Shown here: positions 51,385 through 61,700 of the stretch, piece after piece
Numbering within the stretch: the first letter of the stretch is position 1
Layout: every line of letters begins with the position of its first letter
NCBI GenBank assembly: GCA_035447065.1
Contig: DAOTGJ010000002.1
Span: forward strand, 82,958-146,957
DNA: 64,000 bases
Direction: 5' to 3'
Origin: CALEMW01 sp035447065
GTDB taxonomy: Bacteria > Krumholzibacteriota > Krumholzibacteriia > LZORAL124-64-63
Position numbers and translations under genes: made by a program
The notes under the pieces: generated by a model
Database searches by the model: none
Seen by the model: the letters and a program-made list of their open reading frames with translations, nothing else
Told to the model about the DNA's origin: nothing

Positions 51385-54300
51385 CTAGTTGCCGGACGTC
51401 AGGGCCCGGATCTCCTCGAGGCGCCCCTGCGCCATCGCGGTCCATTCGGGCTTGCCATTGGCCTGGACAATGCGGTTGTACGCGTTCACGGCCGTCTGCC
51501 AGTCGGCGGCGTCCTCGCTCAGCTGGCCGATCTGGGCCAGGCTGGCGATCCGGTGCGGAGCCGTGAGGTCGCGGCCGGAGGCCGAGTCCTCGTAGCTCGC
51601 GAGGGCGTCGGCGATGCGTCCGAGCTTCTCGTAGCATTCGCCCTTGCGGTAACCGATCTCCTCGATCCCCGCGTCGCCCTGCGCCATCGCGGCGTCGTAG
51701 GCCGCGACGGCGTTCTCGTAATCGCCCATCTCGTCGTGGTAGAGGGTGGCGATCTGATAGCTGAGGCCGGCGGCGCGCTCGTCCTCCGGGTAGTCCACCT
51801 GGAAGCGCACCAGCACGCCGATGGCGGCCGGCCAGTCCTCGAGCTCCTGGTAGCAGAGGCCCGCGTTGAACAGGGCCAGCGAGGAGTACTGCCCGTCCGG
51901 GTCCTGGTCCGCGAGCAGCTCGTAGACGCCGGCGGCCTCCTCGTAGCGCTCCAGCTTGTAGAGCACGGTGCCCTCGCGGAAGCGGGCCAGGCCCACCAGG
52001 TCGTCCTTCTCGTGGGTGGTCACGAAGTTGCGGTAGCCGGCCAGGGCCTGCTCGTTCTGCTCCATGCGGTAGTAGGTCTCCGCCAGGTAGAACAGGGCGC
52101 CCGGGGCGCTCTGGCTGTCGGCGTAGTCCAGCGTGACCTTCTCGAAGAGGCGGGCGGCCTTCTCGTAGTTGCCCTCGGCGAAGGCGTTCTGGCCCTCGCT
52201 CCAGTAGTAGTCGGCGGCCAGGGGGCTGTCCGGGTTCTCGCCCAGGTACTCGCCCATGTCGCGGCCGGAGCGGTAGTAGGCCGACTGGATGCCCAGCTCG
52301 GCGTCGCTGCCGCGGGGATCGTCGGGGAAGGCCTGCGCGAAGGCCTCGAAGGCGGCGATGGCCTGGTCGTCCTGCTGCATGTTGTAGTAGCAGTTGGCCA
52401 GGCCGAAGGCGGCGTCGGCGGCGTGCTCGCCGTCGGGGAAGCGCTGCTGCAGGCGGCGGTAGCTCTCCACCGCGTCCTGGTAGCGGGCCAGGCCGAACTG
52501 CGTGTCGGCCAGGCGGTAGCTGGCCTCGGCCACCACGTCGTCCTGGGGATAGCGGCGCAGCAGGTCGGACCAGGTCTCCACGGCGTTCTCGTAGTACTGG
52601 AGGCGGTAGTAGCAGTCGCCCAGGTTCATCATGGCCACCGGGGCCTCCGGACCGTCCGGATTGGCCTGCAGGAAGCGCATGAACTGCTCCATGGCCTTCT
52701 CGTACTCCTTCTGGTTGAAGTACAGGGAGCCCAGGGCCATGGAGTTGGAGCCCTCCTCGCTGTCCGCGTTGGCCAGCTCGAAGAGGAACTTCTCCTGCTC
52801 CTCCAGCGCCAGGTCGTACTCGCCGATCTGGCTGTAGGCGGCCACCAGGCCCTGCAGGCTGGAGGCGGCCACGTCGCTGCGCGGGTAGCCCGTGAGCACC
52901 AGGCGGTACATGGCGCCGGCCTCGCGGAACAGGCCCTCGGAGTAGTAGGCCTCGCCCAGATGGTGGTACGTGCGGGCGCGCCACTCGCTGGGGGTGGGCA
53001 GCAGGCGGTTGGCGATGAAGTGGTAGTTGGTGATCAGCCGGTCGAACTGGTGCAGGTCGTAGTACACGGTGGTGGCCAGGAAGAGCGCGCGCTCGCCCAC
53101 GTTGGTGTTCACGTGGCGGTCCATGACGTTCTGGAATTCGCGCACGGCCAGGTCGTACTCCTCCAGCTCCTTGTGGGCGTAGCCCTTGAGCACCTGCACG
53201 CGGGCGGCGAGCTCGTCGCCCGGGAAGAGGCGCAGGAACTCGTCGGCCATGAGGATGGCCTGGGGGTAGTTGCGCTCCGCCGTGTAGGCGAAGACGATCT
53301 TGTGCATGGCGGAGCTGGCGAGCTCCGAATCCGGGAAGCGCTTGACCACCTCGGTGTAGGCGAAGACGGCGTGGGAGGTGCCGCCCATGGCCATGTACGC
53401 CGAGCCCGCCAGGTAGCTGGCCATGGCGCAGATGGGTTCCTCGGGCATGGACTCGCAGATCTTCTCCAGCTTGCGCGCCGCGTCGCCGTACTTGCCCATG
53501 CGGTAGTCCACGCAGGCCAGCTTGTAGCTCGCCATGGGCAGGAAGGGGCTGTCGGGGAAGCGCTCCAGGAACTCGGTGTAGCTGCGTGCGGCCACCTTGT
53601 TCTGTTCCGAGTTGTAGAAGGCCTCGGCGATGCTGAAGGCCACGTCGTCGGCCAGGGGGCTGTCCGGGTACATGCGCAGGGCCTGACGGTAGCGCTGGAT
53701 GGCCAGGATGTACTGGCCCGTCTCCTCCAGGCAGCGGCCCAGGTAGTAGAGGCCCAGGTCCGTGTCCACGTCCTCGAAGTACGCGGCGGCCTCGTCGTAG
53801 CGCTTCTCCGCGTAGGCGAAGACGCCCAGCACGAACTTCACCCGCGGCTGCTCGCGATAGCCGGGATGGTCGGCCAGCAGGGCCTTGTAGTTCTCCTGCA
53901 GGTGGCGCCAGTCCTTCTTCAGGGCCTGGGCCTGCCCCATGGCGAAGGCGGCCTCGGCGGCCAGGTAGCTCTCCGAGTAGCGTTCCAGCAGGCTCGTGAA
54001 GCTCTCCATGGCCAGGTCCAGCCGCCCGCGGTTGAACTGGCATTCGCCGATGCGCAGCAGGACGCTGGCCTCCAGGTAGCGGTCGCGGCCGTTGAACTTG
54101 CGCACCCGCTCGAACTCGCGCATGGCCTGATCCCAGTCGCCGTCCCGGAAGTAGCATTCCGCCAGCATGTACTGGGCCTGGGCCGCGCGCTCCGAGTTCT
54201 TGTAGTGGCTCAGGTAGAGCTGGTACTGCTGCAGGGCCGCGGACTTGTCCGTCTCGCGGGCGAAGGTCTCGCCCGCCGCGCGCCACAGGTCGGCCTCGCT

Positions 54301-54408
54301 CATGACGATCTGGTCGTCGTCGCCGGCGAGGGCCGGCAGGGCGGCGAGCAGGGCCAGGGCGGCCAGCAGCAGGCGCAGGGCGGCCGGGGTGCCAGTCTTG
54401 ATGATCAT
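51385..54408 (-). CDS. Large TPR protein of the surface operon
   Basis: The protein of 1007 residues has a signal peptide ('ALRLLLAALALLAALPALAG') and is made almost wholly of tetratricopeptide repeats, with units such as 'AQYMLAECYFRDGDWDQAMR', 'AAEAAFAMGQAQALKKDW' and 'ALFNAGLCYQELEDWPAAI'; over twenty can be counted. It has no membrane segment after the leader, so it is periplasmic. Its place between the barrel protein and ExbB suggests a scaffold connecting outer-membrane and inner-membrane parts, like the GltE-type TPR proteins of Myxococcus gliding. AAGGGA precedes ATG 54408. Confidence 0.85.
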   Translation of the reverse strand: MIIKTGTPAALRLLLAALALLAALPALAGDDDQIVMSEADLWRAAGETFARETDKSAALQQYQLYLSHYKNSERAAQAQYMLAECYFRDGDWDQAMREFERVRKFNGRDRYLEASVLLRIGECQFNRGRLDLAMESFTSLLERYSESYLAAEAAFAMGQAQALKKDWRHLQENYKALLADHPGYREQPRVKFVLGVFAYAEKRYDEAAAYFEDVDTDLGLYYLGRCLEETGQYILAIQRYRQALRMYPDSPLADDVAFSIAEAFYNSEQNKVAARSYTEFLERFPDSPFLPMASYKLACVDYRMGKYGDAARKLEKICESMPEEPICAMASYLAGSAYMAMGGTSHAVFAYTEVVKRFPDSELASSAMHKIVFAYTAERNYPQAILMADEFLRLFPGDELAARVQVLKGYAHKELEEYDLAVREFQNVMDRHVNTNVGERALFLATTVYYDLHQFDRLITNYHFIANRLLPTPSEWRARTYHHLGEAYYSEGLFREAGAMYRLVLTGYPRSDVAASSLQGLVAAYSQIGEYDLALEEQEKFLFELANADSEEGSNSMALGSLYFNQKEYEKAMEQFMRFLQANPDGPEAPVAMMNLGDCYYRLQYYENAVETWSDLLRRYPQDDVVAEASYRLADTQFGLARYQDAVESYRRLQQRFPDGEHAADAAFGLANCYYNMQQDDQAIAAFEAFAQAFPDDPRGSDAELGIQSAYYRSGRDMGEYLGENPDSPLAADYYWSEGQNAFAEGNYEKAARLFEKVTLDYADSQSAPGALFYLAETYYRMEQNEQALAGYRNFVTTHEKDDLVGLARFREGTVLYKLERYEEAAGVYELLADQDPDGQYSSLALFNAGLCYQELEDWPAAIGVLVRFQVDYPEDERAAGLSYQIATLYHDEMGDYENAVAAYDAAMAQGDAGIEEIGYRKGECYEKLGRIADALASYEDSASGRDLTAPHRIASLAQIGQLSEDAADWQTAVNAYNRIVQANGKPEWTAMAQGRLEEIRALTSGN

Positions 54409-54425
54409 CGGTCGTCCCTTCTCCG

Positions 54426-55709
54426 TCAGTTCTGCGATCCGCTGATGTCGATGCGGATCGGGGTCCGGGTCCGGTTGCGGAAGCCCAGGATCTCCACCTC
54501 GACCTCGTGGGTCCAAGGCTGGCCCAGGTCGTCGATGATGGTCATGCGGGCCTGGTAGCGTCCGTCGCCCACCAGGCGGCCGTTCTCATCCTCGCCGCCC
54601 CAGGTCACCGTGGCGGGCGGCGGGCCCATCTCCACGATGCTGCGCACCAGGGCGCCGTTCTCGTCCAGGACCTCCAGGCGCCACTCCTCCACCTCGCCGC
54701 GCAGGGCGGTCTCGATGTCGAAGGACACGCTGCGGTCGTTGCCCGTGGGGCTGAACCGGGCGCGGTCGCTGCTGATCCGGATGCCGTCCGACACGCCGAA
54801 CCGCATGGTGGCGCTCACCACGGTGGTGTTCCCCAGGTCGTGGCTGACGTGGGCGTAGTCGAGCTGCCAGTTCTGGTATCGGACGCCCGCGCCGAAACTG
54901 GACTGTTCTCTCACGGTGTCGTAGCCGCCGCGCAGCACGAGCTGGCGCAGGGGCCACAGCTCCATGCCGCCCTGGAAGTCCAGGTCCATGAAGTCGGTCT
55001 TCACGAGGTCCGCCAGAACCTGGAACCTGTTGTCCCAGAAGCGGATGGCGGCGCCGCCGCGGATCGTCCGCGCCAGCTTCTCCTCCGCCTCCTCCAGGGT
55101 GATGGTGGGCTGCAGGGCGTTCTGGTAGGTCAGGCCCAGGCTCAGGCGCTTGTCCGGGCGCATGTACACGCCCAGGTCGCCGCCGAAGCCGGTGCCGCTG
55201 GTGCCGGCGATGTCCTGGCTGATGGACTTCAGCGTGACGCCCCAGCCGATGCGGCTGCTGCCGCGGGCGTAGCTCAGGCTGAACACGCCCTCGGTCTCGC
55301 TGAAGGTGTCGTCCATGTCCTCGAAGATGGTGGCGCTCTGGAACTCGCCGCTGTTGACGAACGTGCCGCTGAAGGCGAACACGCCCTTGCCCGAGGTGGG
55401 CAGGCCGAAGGCGAGGAAGTTGTACTTGGTGTCGGCGAAGAGGGTGGCCCCCATCACCGTGGCCTCCATGGTCCTCAGCTGCGAGAGGCCGGCCGGGTTC
55501 CAGTACACCGTGCTGGCGTCGCCGCCGATGCCGCTCACGGCGCCGCCCAGGGCCAGGCTGCGGGCGCTGCTGCCGAAGCGGAGGTAGGCTCCGGCCACGC
55601 CGCCGTCGGAGGCGGCCAGGGCCGGGACCGCCGCGGCGATCAGCGCCGCGCAGGCGGCAAGGAGCGCGAAACGGCCGAAGGTGCTGGTCATGCGGTTGTG
55701 GCGTTTCAT
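54426..55709 (-). CDS. PorV/PorQ-family outer-membrane beta-barrel with C-terminal FlgD-like domain
   Basis: This 427-residue protein has a signal peptide and a barrel region opening 'AGAYLRFGSSARSLALGGAV' with 'STVYWNPAGLSQL', the PorV/UPF0164 signature. PorV is the surface shuttle protein of the type IX secretion system. Strand-rich stretches continue to about residue 310. The tail ('VEEWRLEVLDENGALVRSIV', 'ENGRLVGDGRYQARMTIIDD') is a FlgD-like Ig domain, not usual in PorV itself. GGGAG precedes ATG 55709. It sits nine bases after the giant surface protein gene, which itself ends in a Por/FlgD-type tail, so it could be its export or attachment partner. Confidence 0.83.
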   Translation of the reverse strand: MKRHNRMTSTFGRFALLAACAALIAAAVPALAASDGGVAGAYLRFGSSARSLALGGAVSGIGGDASTVYWNPAGLSQLRTMEATVMGATLFADTKYNFLAFGLPTSGKGVFAFSGTFVNSGEFQSATIFEDMDDTFSETEGVFSLSYARGSSRIGWGVTLKSISQDIAGTSGTGFGGDLGVYMRPDKRLSLGLTYQNALQPTITLEEAEEKLARTIRGGAAIRFWDNRFQVLADLVKTDFMDLDFQGGMELWPLRQLVLRGGYDTVREQSSFGAGVRYQNWQLDYAHVSHDLGNTTVVSATMRFGVSDGIRISSDRARFSPTGNDRSVSFDIETALRGEVEEWRLEVLDENGALVRSIVEMGPPPATVTWGGEDENGRLVGDGRYQARMTIIDDLGQPWTHEVEVEILGFRNRTRTPIRIDISGSQN

Positions 55710-55718
55710 GGCTGCTCC

Positions 55719-58700
55719 CTACTTCACCACCGCGATCTTGCGGCGGTAGTCGAATCCCTGGCCGACGATCCGGCAGATGTAGCCGCCGTTGGCGACCACG
55801 CGGTCCTTGCCGTTGCGTCCGTCCCAGACGTACTCGGCGGTCATGCCCATGACGGCGTCCATGCGGTCCACGTGGACCACGGTGCCGTACAGGTCGTAGA
55901 TGGTGATGGTCACGGTGCCGCTGGCGGACGGGTTGAAGAGGATGCGGGTCTCCTCCAGGCCCGCCGCGAACGGGTTGGGCCGGTTGGTGATCTGCTGCTC
56001 CAGGGTGACCGCCTGGGTGGTGTAGAGGTTCATGGTGCGCAGGGGCTCGGACACGCCGCCGTCCTCCACGGCGTAGAAGCGCAGCTCGTGCAGGCCGCCG
56101 CCCTCCACGCCCAGGCTCTCCAGGGTGAAGGGCTCGGTGTAGGGCGTCAGCGGCGCGGGGCCGTCCTCGCCGTCCACGTCGAAGTACACGGTCACGCCCA
56201 TGCCCACCACCTCGCTGGCGGCGTCCAGGGCGATCTCCGTGTCGAAGCTCACGAACCAGCCGTCCAGGTACTCCGCGGCCACGCCGGAGAGATCCGGATC
56301 CGTGGACGGGGGGCCGGCCACGGGCAGCGAGGCCTGCTGCATGGGCAGGTCGTCCACCACGGCCTGGAGCAGGAGGTCGTTCTGGGCGTAGTCGTCCACG
56401 CGGACCTCCACCAGGGCCACGCCGCCGTTGCTGGTCAGCACGGAGTGCTCCGTGGAGCGGGCCGAACCCAGGCTGGCGTCGCCCTCGCTCACGGTGAACA
56501 CGGCCGCCGCGCCGGGCGCCGCGTTGCCGGACTGGTCCTGCGCGCGGATGCGGGCCCACACGCGGTCCTGGGGACGCAGCACGCGGTCCACCGGGGAGCC
56601 GTCGGCCTCCTCCAGGCTCAGGCTGAACTCGAAGGCCTGGGCGGCCTTCACCAGGATGGGCGGGCTCAGCACGTTGCCGCCGTTCTCGTCGATCACGCGG
56701 ATGCGGATGAGCTCGGCGCGGTCGTAGGTCTGGACCGGGATGGCCGCCACGCCGTCCATGGTCACGCCGTAGGTGAAGGTGAGCGTGCCGGCCGGGTCGG
56801 CGCCGGCCAGCGGGCGCGCATCGCCCGAGGCCGCGTTCATGGCCAGCAGCTCGAAGGTCTCGTCGTAGCCGGTCACGGTGCGGCCGGTCACCACGTCCAC
56901 GCGCGACACGCTCATGGACCACGGCTCGCCCGCGGTCACGGTGTCGGGCACGTCGATGGCGTAGGTCACGCCCATGGGGATCACGGCCATGATGGGGCTG
57001 AGCGAGGCGCGGCCGCGGTCGTCGCTGACCCGGATCACGATCTGCTCGCTGTAGGCGTAGCTCTGGGTGGTGATCTCGGCCTGACCCAGCAGCAGGGTCC
57101 ACTGGCCGATGGAGAGGTCGCCGCTGGCCTGGCTCATGTCGGGCTTCAGCGCCTCCAGGGTGAAGCCGTTGCCCGAGGGCACCGGGTCGCCGGTGGAGGG
57201 GTTGATGAGCTCCACCTGCACCGGGAAGGTGGCCGGCGGTCCCACGTAGGCGGTGTCCGGCACGGTGATGGCGTAGGCGGCCTCCACCACCGGCACCGTC
57301 ACCTGGCCCTCGCCCGCCGACGCGTGCTGCGGATCCTGGCCCACCAGGGAGAGGTTGCCCTCCACGTCCAGGATCACGCCCACGGTGCGGCGGCCGTTGA
57401 CGAAGGGCGCGTGGTAGTCGCCGGGGTTCAGCCAGGCGAAGGCGCCCTCCTCGGCGCAGGACAGCTCGATGGCGCCGTCGTTGATGGAGGTGACCGGGTT
57501 CCAGAACTGGTCCACGGCCCGGATCTCCACGTTGAACGGCTCGCCGGCGATCTGCACCAGGGGCGCGCCCGTCTTGCCGGTGGCGTTGTCGGCGCCCGGA
57601 TCGGCGGCCTCGCCCGGCACGATGAGCTGCACCTGCTTGAAGCCGTCGGGCAGCACGCGGCAGCTGTTGCTGACGCCGCTGTTGCCGTCGCCGTCGGTGA
57701 CCTGGAAGTAGATCTCCTCGGCGCGCGTGTAGGTCTGGTTGACCACGGCGTAGCCCTGGGTCACCAGCTGCTGGATCACGCCCAGCACGCCGGTGCCCTG
57801 CAGGCCCGTGCCCGCGGCGAAGACCTGGATCTGCACCAGCGGGCTCTGGGAGTTCACGCGCTGGTCCGTGTTGGCGTCCACCAGCTCGATGCTCAGCGGG
57901 AAGGTGGTCGGGCCGCCCACGGTGGCCTCGTCGGGCACCGACACGCGGTAGTACAGGCCCGCGGTCTGCATCTCGATGGGGGCCGAGTAGGCCTGGCGCC
58001 CGAAGTCGTCGCTCACGTGGATGACGATGTTCTCCAGGGCGCTGTAGGTCTGGTCGTTGATCACGGCCACGCCGTTGACCAGCCAGGCCTCGGTCAGGCC
58101 CAGCACGCCCGCGGCCGCGCCGTAGTCGGAGCGGTAGGGCGTGAGGCGGATGCGCTGGAAGGCGTCGCTGATCAGGTCGCCGGTGTCCGGATCCACCAGG
58201 CGCACCGTCATGGAGAAGCCGGGCACGCCGCCGGTCTGGGCGGTGGCCGGGGTGACGATCTGGAAGGCGTAGGGCTCCGAGGTGGGCACGGACACGCTCT
58301 GGGCCGGCACGCCCGGCGCCAGGGCGTCCGACGCGGTCACGGTGACCGCCCCGGTGGCCGCCAGGAAGGCCGTCACGTCGCGCACGCCGTCCACGAAGGG
58401 CACGTCGTTGGCGGACGGGTTGCTGGGCCAGGTGAACGAGTCGTCGCTGGCGCCCAGGTGCATCTGGCCGTCGTTCTTGGTGTCCACCAGGTTCCAGTAG
58501 GCGTCCACGGCGCGCACGCTCAGCGGGAAGGCCTCGCCGGCGCGCTGCTGCGCGGGGGCGCCGGTCTTGCCGCTGGCGGCGTGGGCCGCCACGCCGGGCA
58601 TGGGGGTCTCGCCCGGCGCCAGGATCTGGACGCGGGCGTAGGCGGCCGGACGCACCGAGAACACGGCGCTCTGGCCCTCTAGGCCGCTGTCGTCGAACAC

Positions 58701-61700
58701 GCGCAGGATCAGGTCCTCGGCGCGGGTGTAGCTCTGGTTGAAGGTGACCTGGCCGTCGATCAGGCGCTGCTCCGTGGACGCCAGCACGCCCAGGGCGGGA
58801 GCGCCGGTGCTGTCCAGCATCTCCAGGTCGAAGAAGCGGTCGTCGTTCACCACGTTGCCGGTGGAGAGGTCGCGCAGGCGCACCGTCACCGGGAAGGTGG
58901 CCGGCGGGCCGGCGATGGGCTGCGGATCCGCGCCCACCAGCACCTCGTAGCCCAGGCCGCCGCTGATGATCTGGATGATGTTGCTGTAGCCCAGGCGGCC
59001 GGAGGCGTCGCTGATCTCCAGCACGATCTGCTCCACGCGGTCGTAGGCCTGCGCGGGGAAGGCCACCACGCCGGAGTCCAGCTGCGCCGAGGTCAGCAGC
59101 AGGTTGCCGCCGGCCGGCTGCAGCGTGGGCGTCAGCGCGCGCACGGTGATGGCGTTGAAGGCGTTGGTCATGACCGCGCCCAGCTCGTCCACCAGCTCGA
59201 CGGTGACCGGGAACGTGGCCGGCGGGCCCGCCACCGCGGAGTCCGGCAGGGTGATGCGGTACTGCGCCCCCTGGTCCACCTCCACGATGACCTCCTGGCC
59301 CAGCTTCGTGGGGTCGGTCTCGTCCAGCACGGACATGGTCACCAGGCCGGGGCCGTTCAGGGCCACCGGGAAGATGATGCCGCCGTGGCTCAGGGTCTGG
59401 CCGTTGTTGATGGGGTTGCCGGCCGTGATGCTGCCGTCGTCGCTCAGCAGGCGCACGCGGTCCGTGCTCACGTCCACCACGTTCCAGAAGCGGTCCACGC
59501 CGTACACCGGCAGCGCGAACTGCAGGGTGGCGGTCTGGGCCGTGGGCTGGCCGGTCTTGCCGTCCACCTCGGGGCCGCCCGGATCGGGGGTCTCGCCCGG
59601 CGCCACGGCCATGAGGCGGAAGAACGGGCCGGGGCTCACGACCACGTCGCTGCTGTCCTGCTGCGCCGGCTCCACCAGGTCCCACGCCCGCAGGGTGTGG
59701 GTGGTGGCGGTGCGGAAGGCCATCGCGAAGTCCGTGGTGCCGTCCGGATCCATGGCGATGTCGTTGGGCGAGTACAGATCGATGTAGTCGCTGCTCTCCA
59801 GGTGCACCAGCGGCTGGTCCGGCACCGGGTTCCACCAGGAGTCGAGGGCGGCCACGGTCACGGTGATGGTGTCGCCCGCCGCCTGCGGCAGGGCCACGCC
59901 GTACTTGCCGGGGAACTCGCCCGGCGTGGCGGTCTCGCCCGGCATGAGCATCTGGATGCTCTCGTACGGGCCGGGGAACACGTCGAAGGCGTTGCTCTGG
60001 CCCGTGCGGCCGTAGATGTCGTCGGTGGCGATGACGCGCATGCCGGTGCCGGCGCGCGTCACGCGCAGCTGGTTGCGCCACACGCCCCAGACCAGCCCGG
60101 CGCCGAAGCCGTCGGTCATGCAGATGCGCGTGGGCGTGATCACGTTGCCGCCGGCGCTCAGGCTCAGCGTCACGCTGTCCTGGTAGCTGCTGATGTGGTT
60201 GCCGAAGGCGTCGCGGGCGATCACCGTCAGGTTGGGGATCCAGGTGCCCGCCTGGTGATCCGGGATGTCCACCAGCGCGTCGCCCACGTCGGGGTTGGTG
60301 TAGTTGTTGATGCCGATGTCGAAGTGGTCGATGGTGCCCGCCACGATGGGGACCACCGTCTGCCCGTTGACCGTGCCCACGGACTGGCGCACGGAGATGG
60401 TCTGCTGGTTGGGCGAGGCCAGGGTCTTCAGCGTGACCGGGAAGCTGCCCGCGTTGCTCAGCAGGGTCTGCGGGTTGCCCGGCAGCACGGAGGCCGCGTC
60501 GCTGCTGCTGAAGTCGATGTTCAGCGGCAGCACGGGGCTCGAGTTGCTGATGGGGTTGTAGTAGTAGTCCGTGGCGTAGACCTGCACGTCGAAGGGCACG
60601 CCCGCGTCCTGGACGTGGGGCGACCCCAGCTTGCCGTCCAGGTCGAAGGTGCCCGGATCCAGGGTCTCGCCCGGCGCCACCACGGCCAGCTTGAGGAACG
60701 TGTTGGGCGACACGCTGACTACGGACGAGGGGCTGGGTTCGATGCCCCCCACGTTGGCCTGGATGTGCTGCTGGCCCGCGGTGCGGAACACGATCTTGTA
60801 GACCGAGGGGCCGTTCAGGGTGAAGCGGTAGTCCTCGATGACCTGGTTCGACGAGTCCAGCAGGAAGAAGTACCCGTTGGGGCAGGTCAGCGTGACGATG
60901 CGCGAGCCCGCCACCAGGTTGCCGTACTGATCCACCGCGCGGATCTCCACCGGGTCCAGCGTGCCGCCGGCGGTGGTGGCGTTGGGCACGCCCATGTTGC
61001 CGCTGAAGGTGGGGTCGTTCAGGCCCGGGGTCCACGTCTCGCCGGGGTAGGTCAGCAGGATGCGGTCCAGGGGGCCGGCGTTGACCTGGAAGTCGCCCGA
61101 CACCTCCACCACGCCGGTGTTGCTGTCCACCACCAGCTGCACGCTGAAGGCGCGCTTGGTCACCTGGATCAGCGCGTCGAGCTGTCCGTTGACGAAGGTG
61201 TTGGTGCTGGCGATCAGGTAGTCGGCGCTCTCGTCCACGCCGCCGATGCGCGCGCGCAGCGAGACGGGGCCGTTGTACGGGAAGGCGTTGCCGAAGGCGT
61301 CGCGGGCGCGCACGCGCACCGTGAAGGGGCTGGTGGTGGCCTGGATGGCGGTGGTGTCGAAGACGGCGTAGTCGAAGTCGAAGTGGTCCAGGCCCGCGGG
61401 GTTCACGCTCACCTGGGTGGAGCTGCTGGCGTTGATGGCGCCGCTCGCCGTCACCGTGACCTGGGTCAGGCCCGAGGTCACCAGGGTCATGCTCTGGTCC
61501 AGCTCCTCGTTGCTGCTCATGGCGCCGCCGGCCGGGAGGATCACGCCCGGATCGCCGTCGTCGCTGGACCAGGTCAGGGTGGGGTAGGGGCCGGCCATGA
61601 CCGGGTTCCAGTACTGGTCGGTGGCGTAGACGTCCACGCCGTTGAAGGCGAAGCCGGAGATCTGCGAGGTGGGCGTGCCCGTCTTGCCGGGGCTCACGCC

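Noticed and set aside
54507..58682. Long plus-strand frame opposite the PorV-like and giant protein genes
   Set aside because: Low-complexity Gly/Val/His/Ala product typical of antisense frames in GC-rich DNA.
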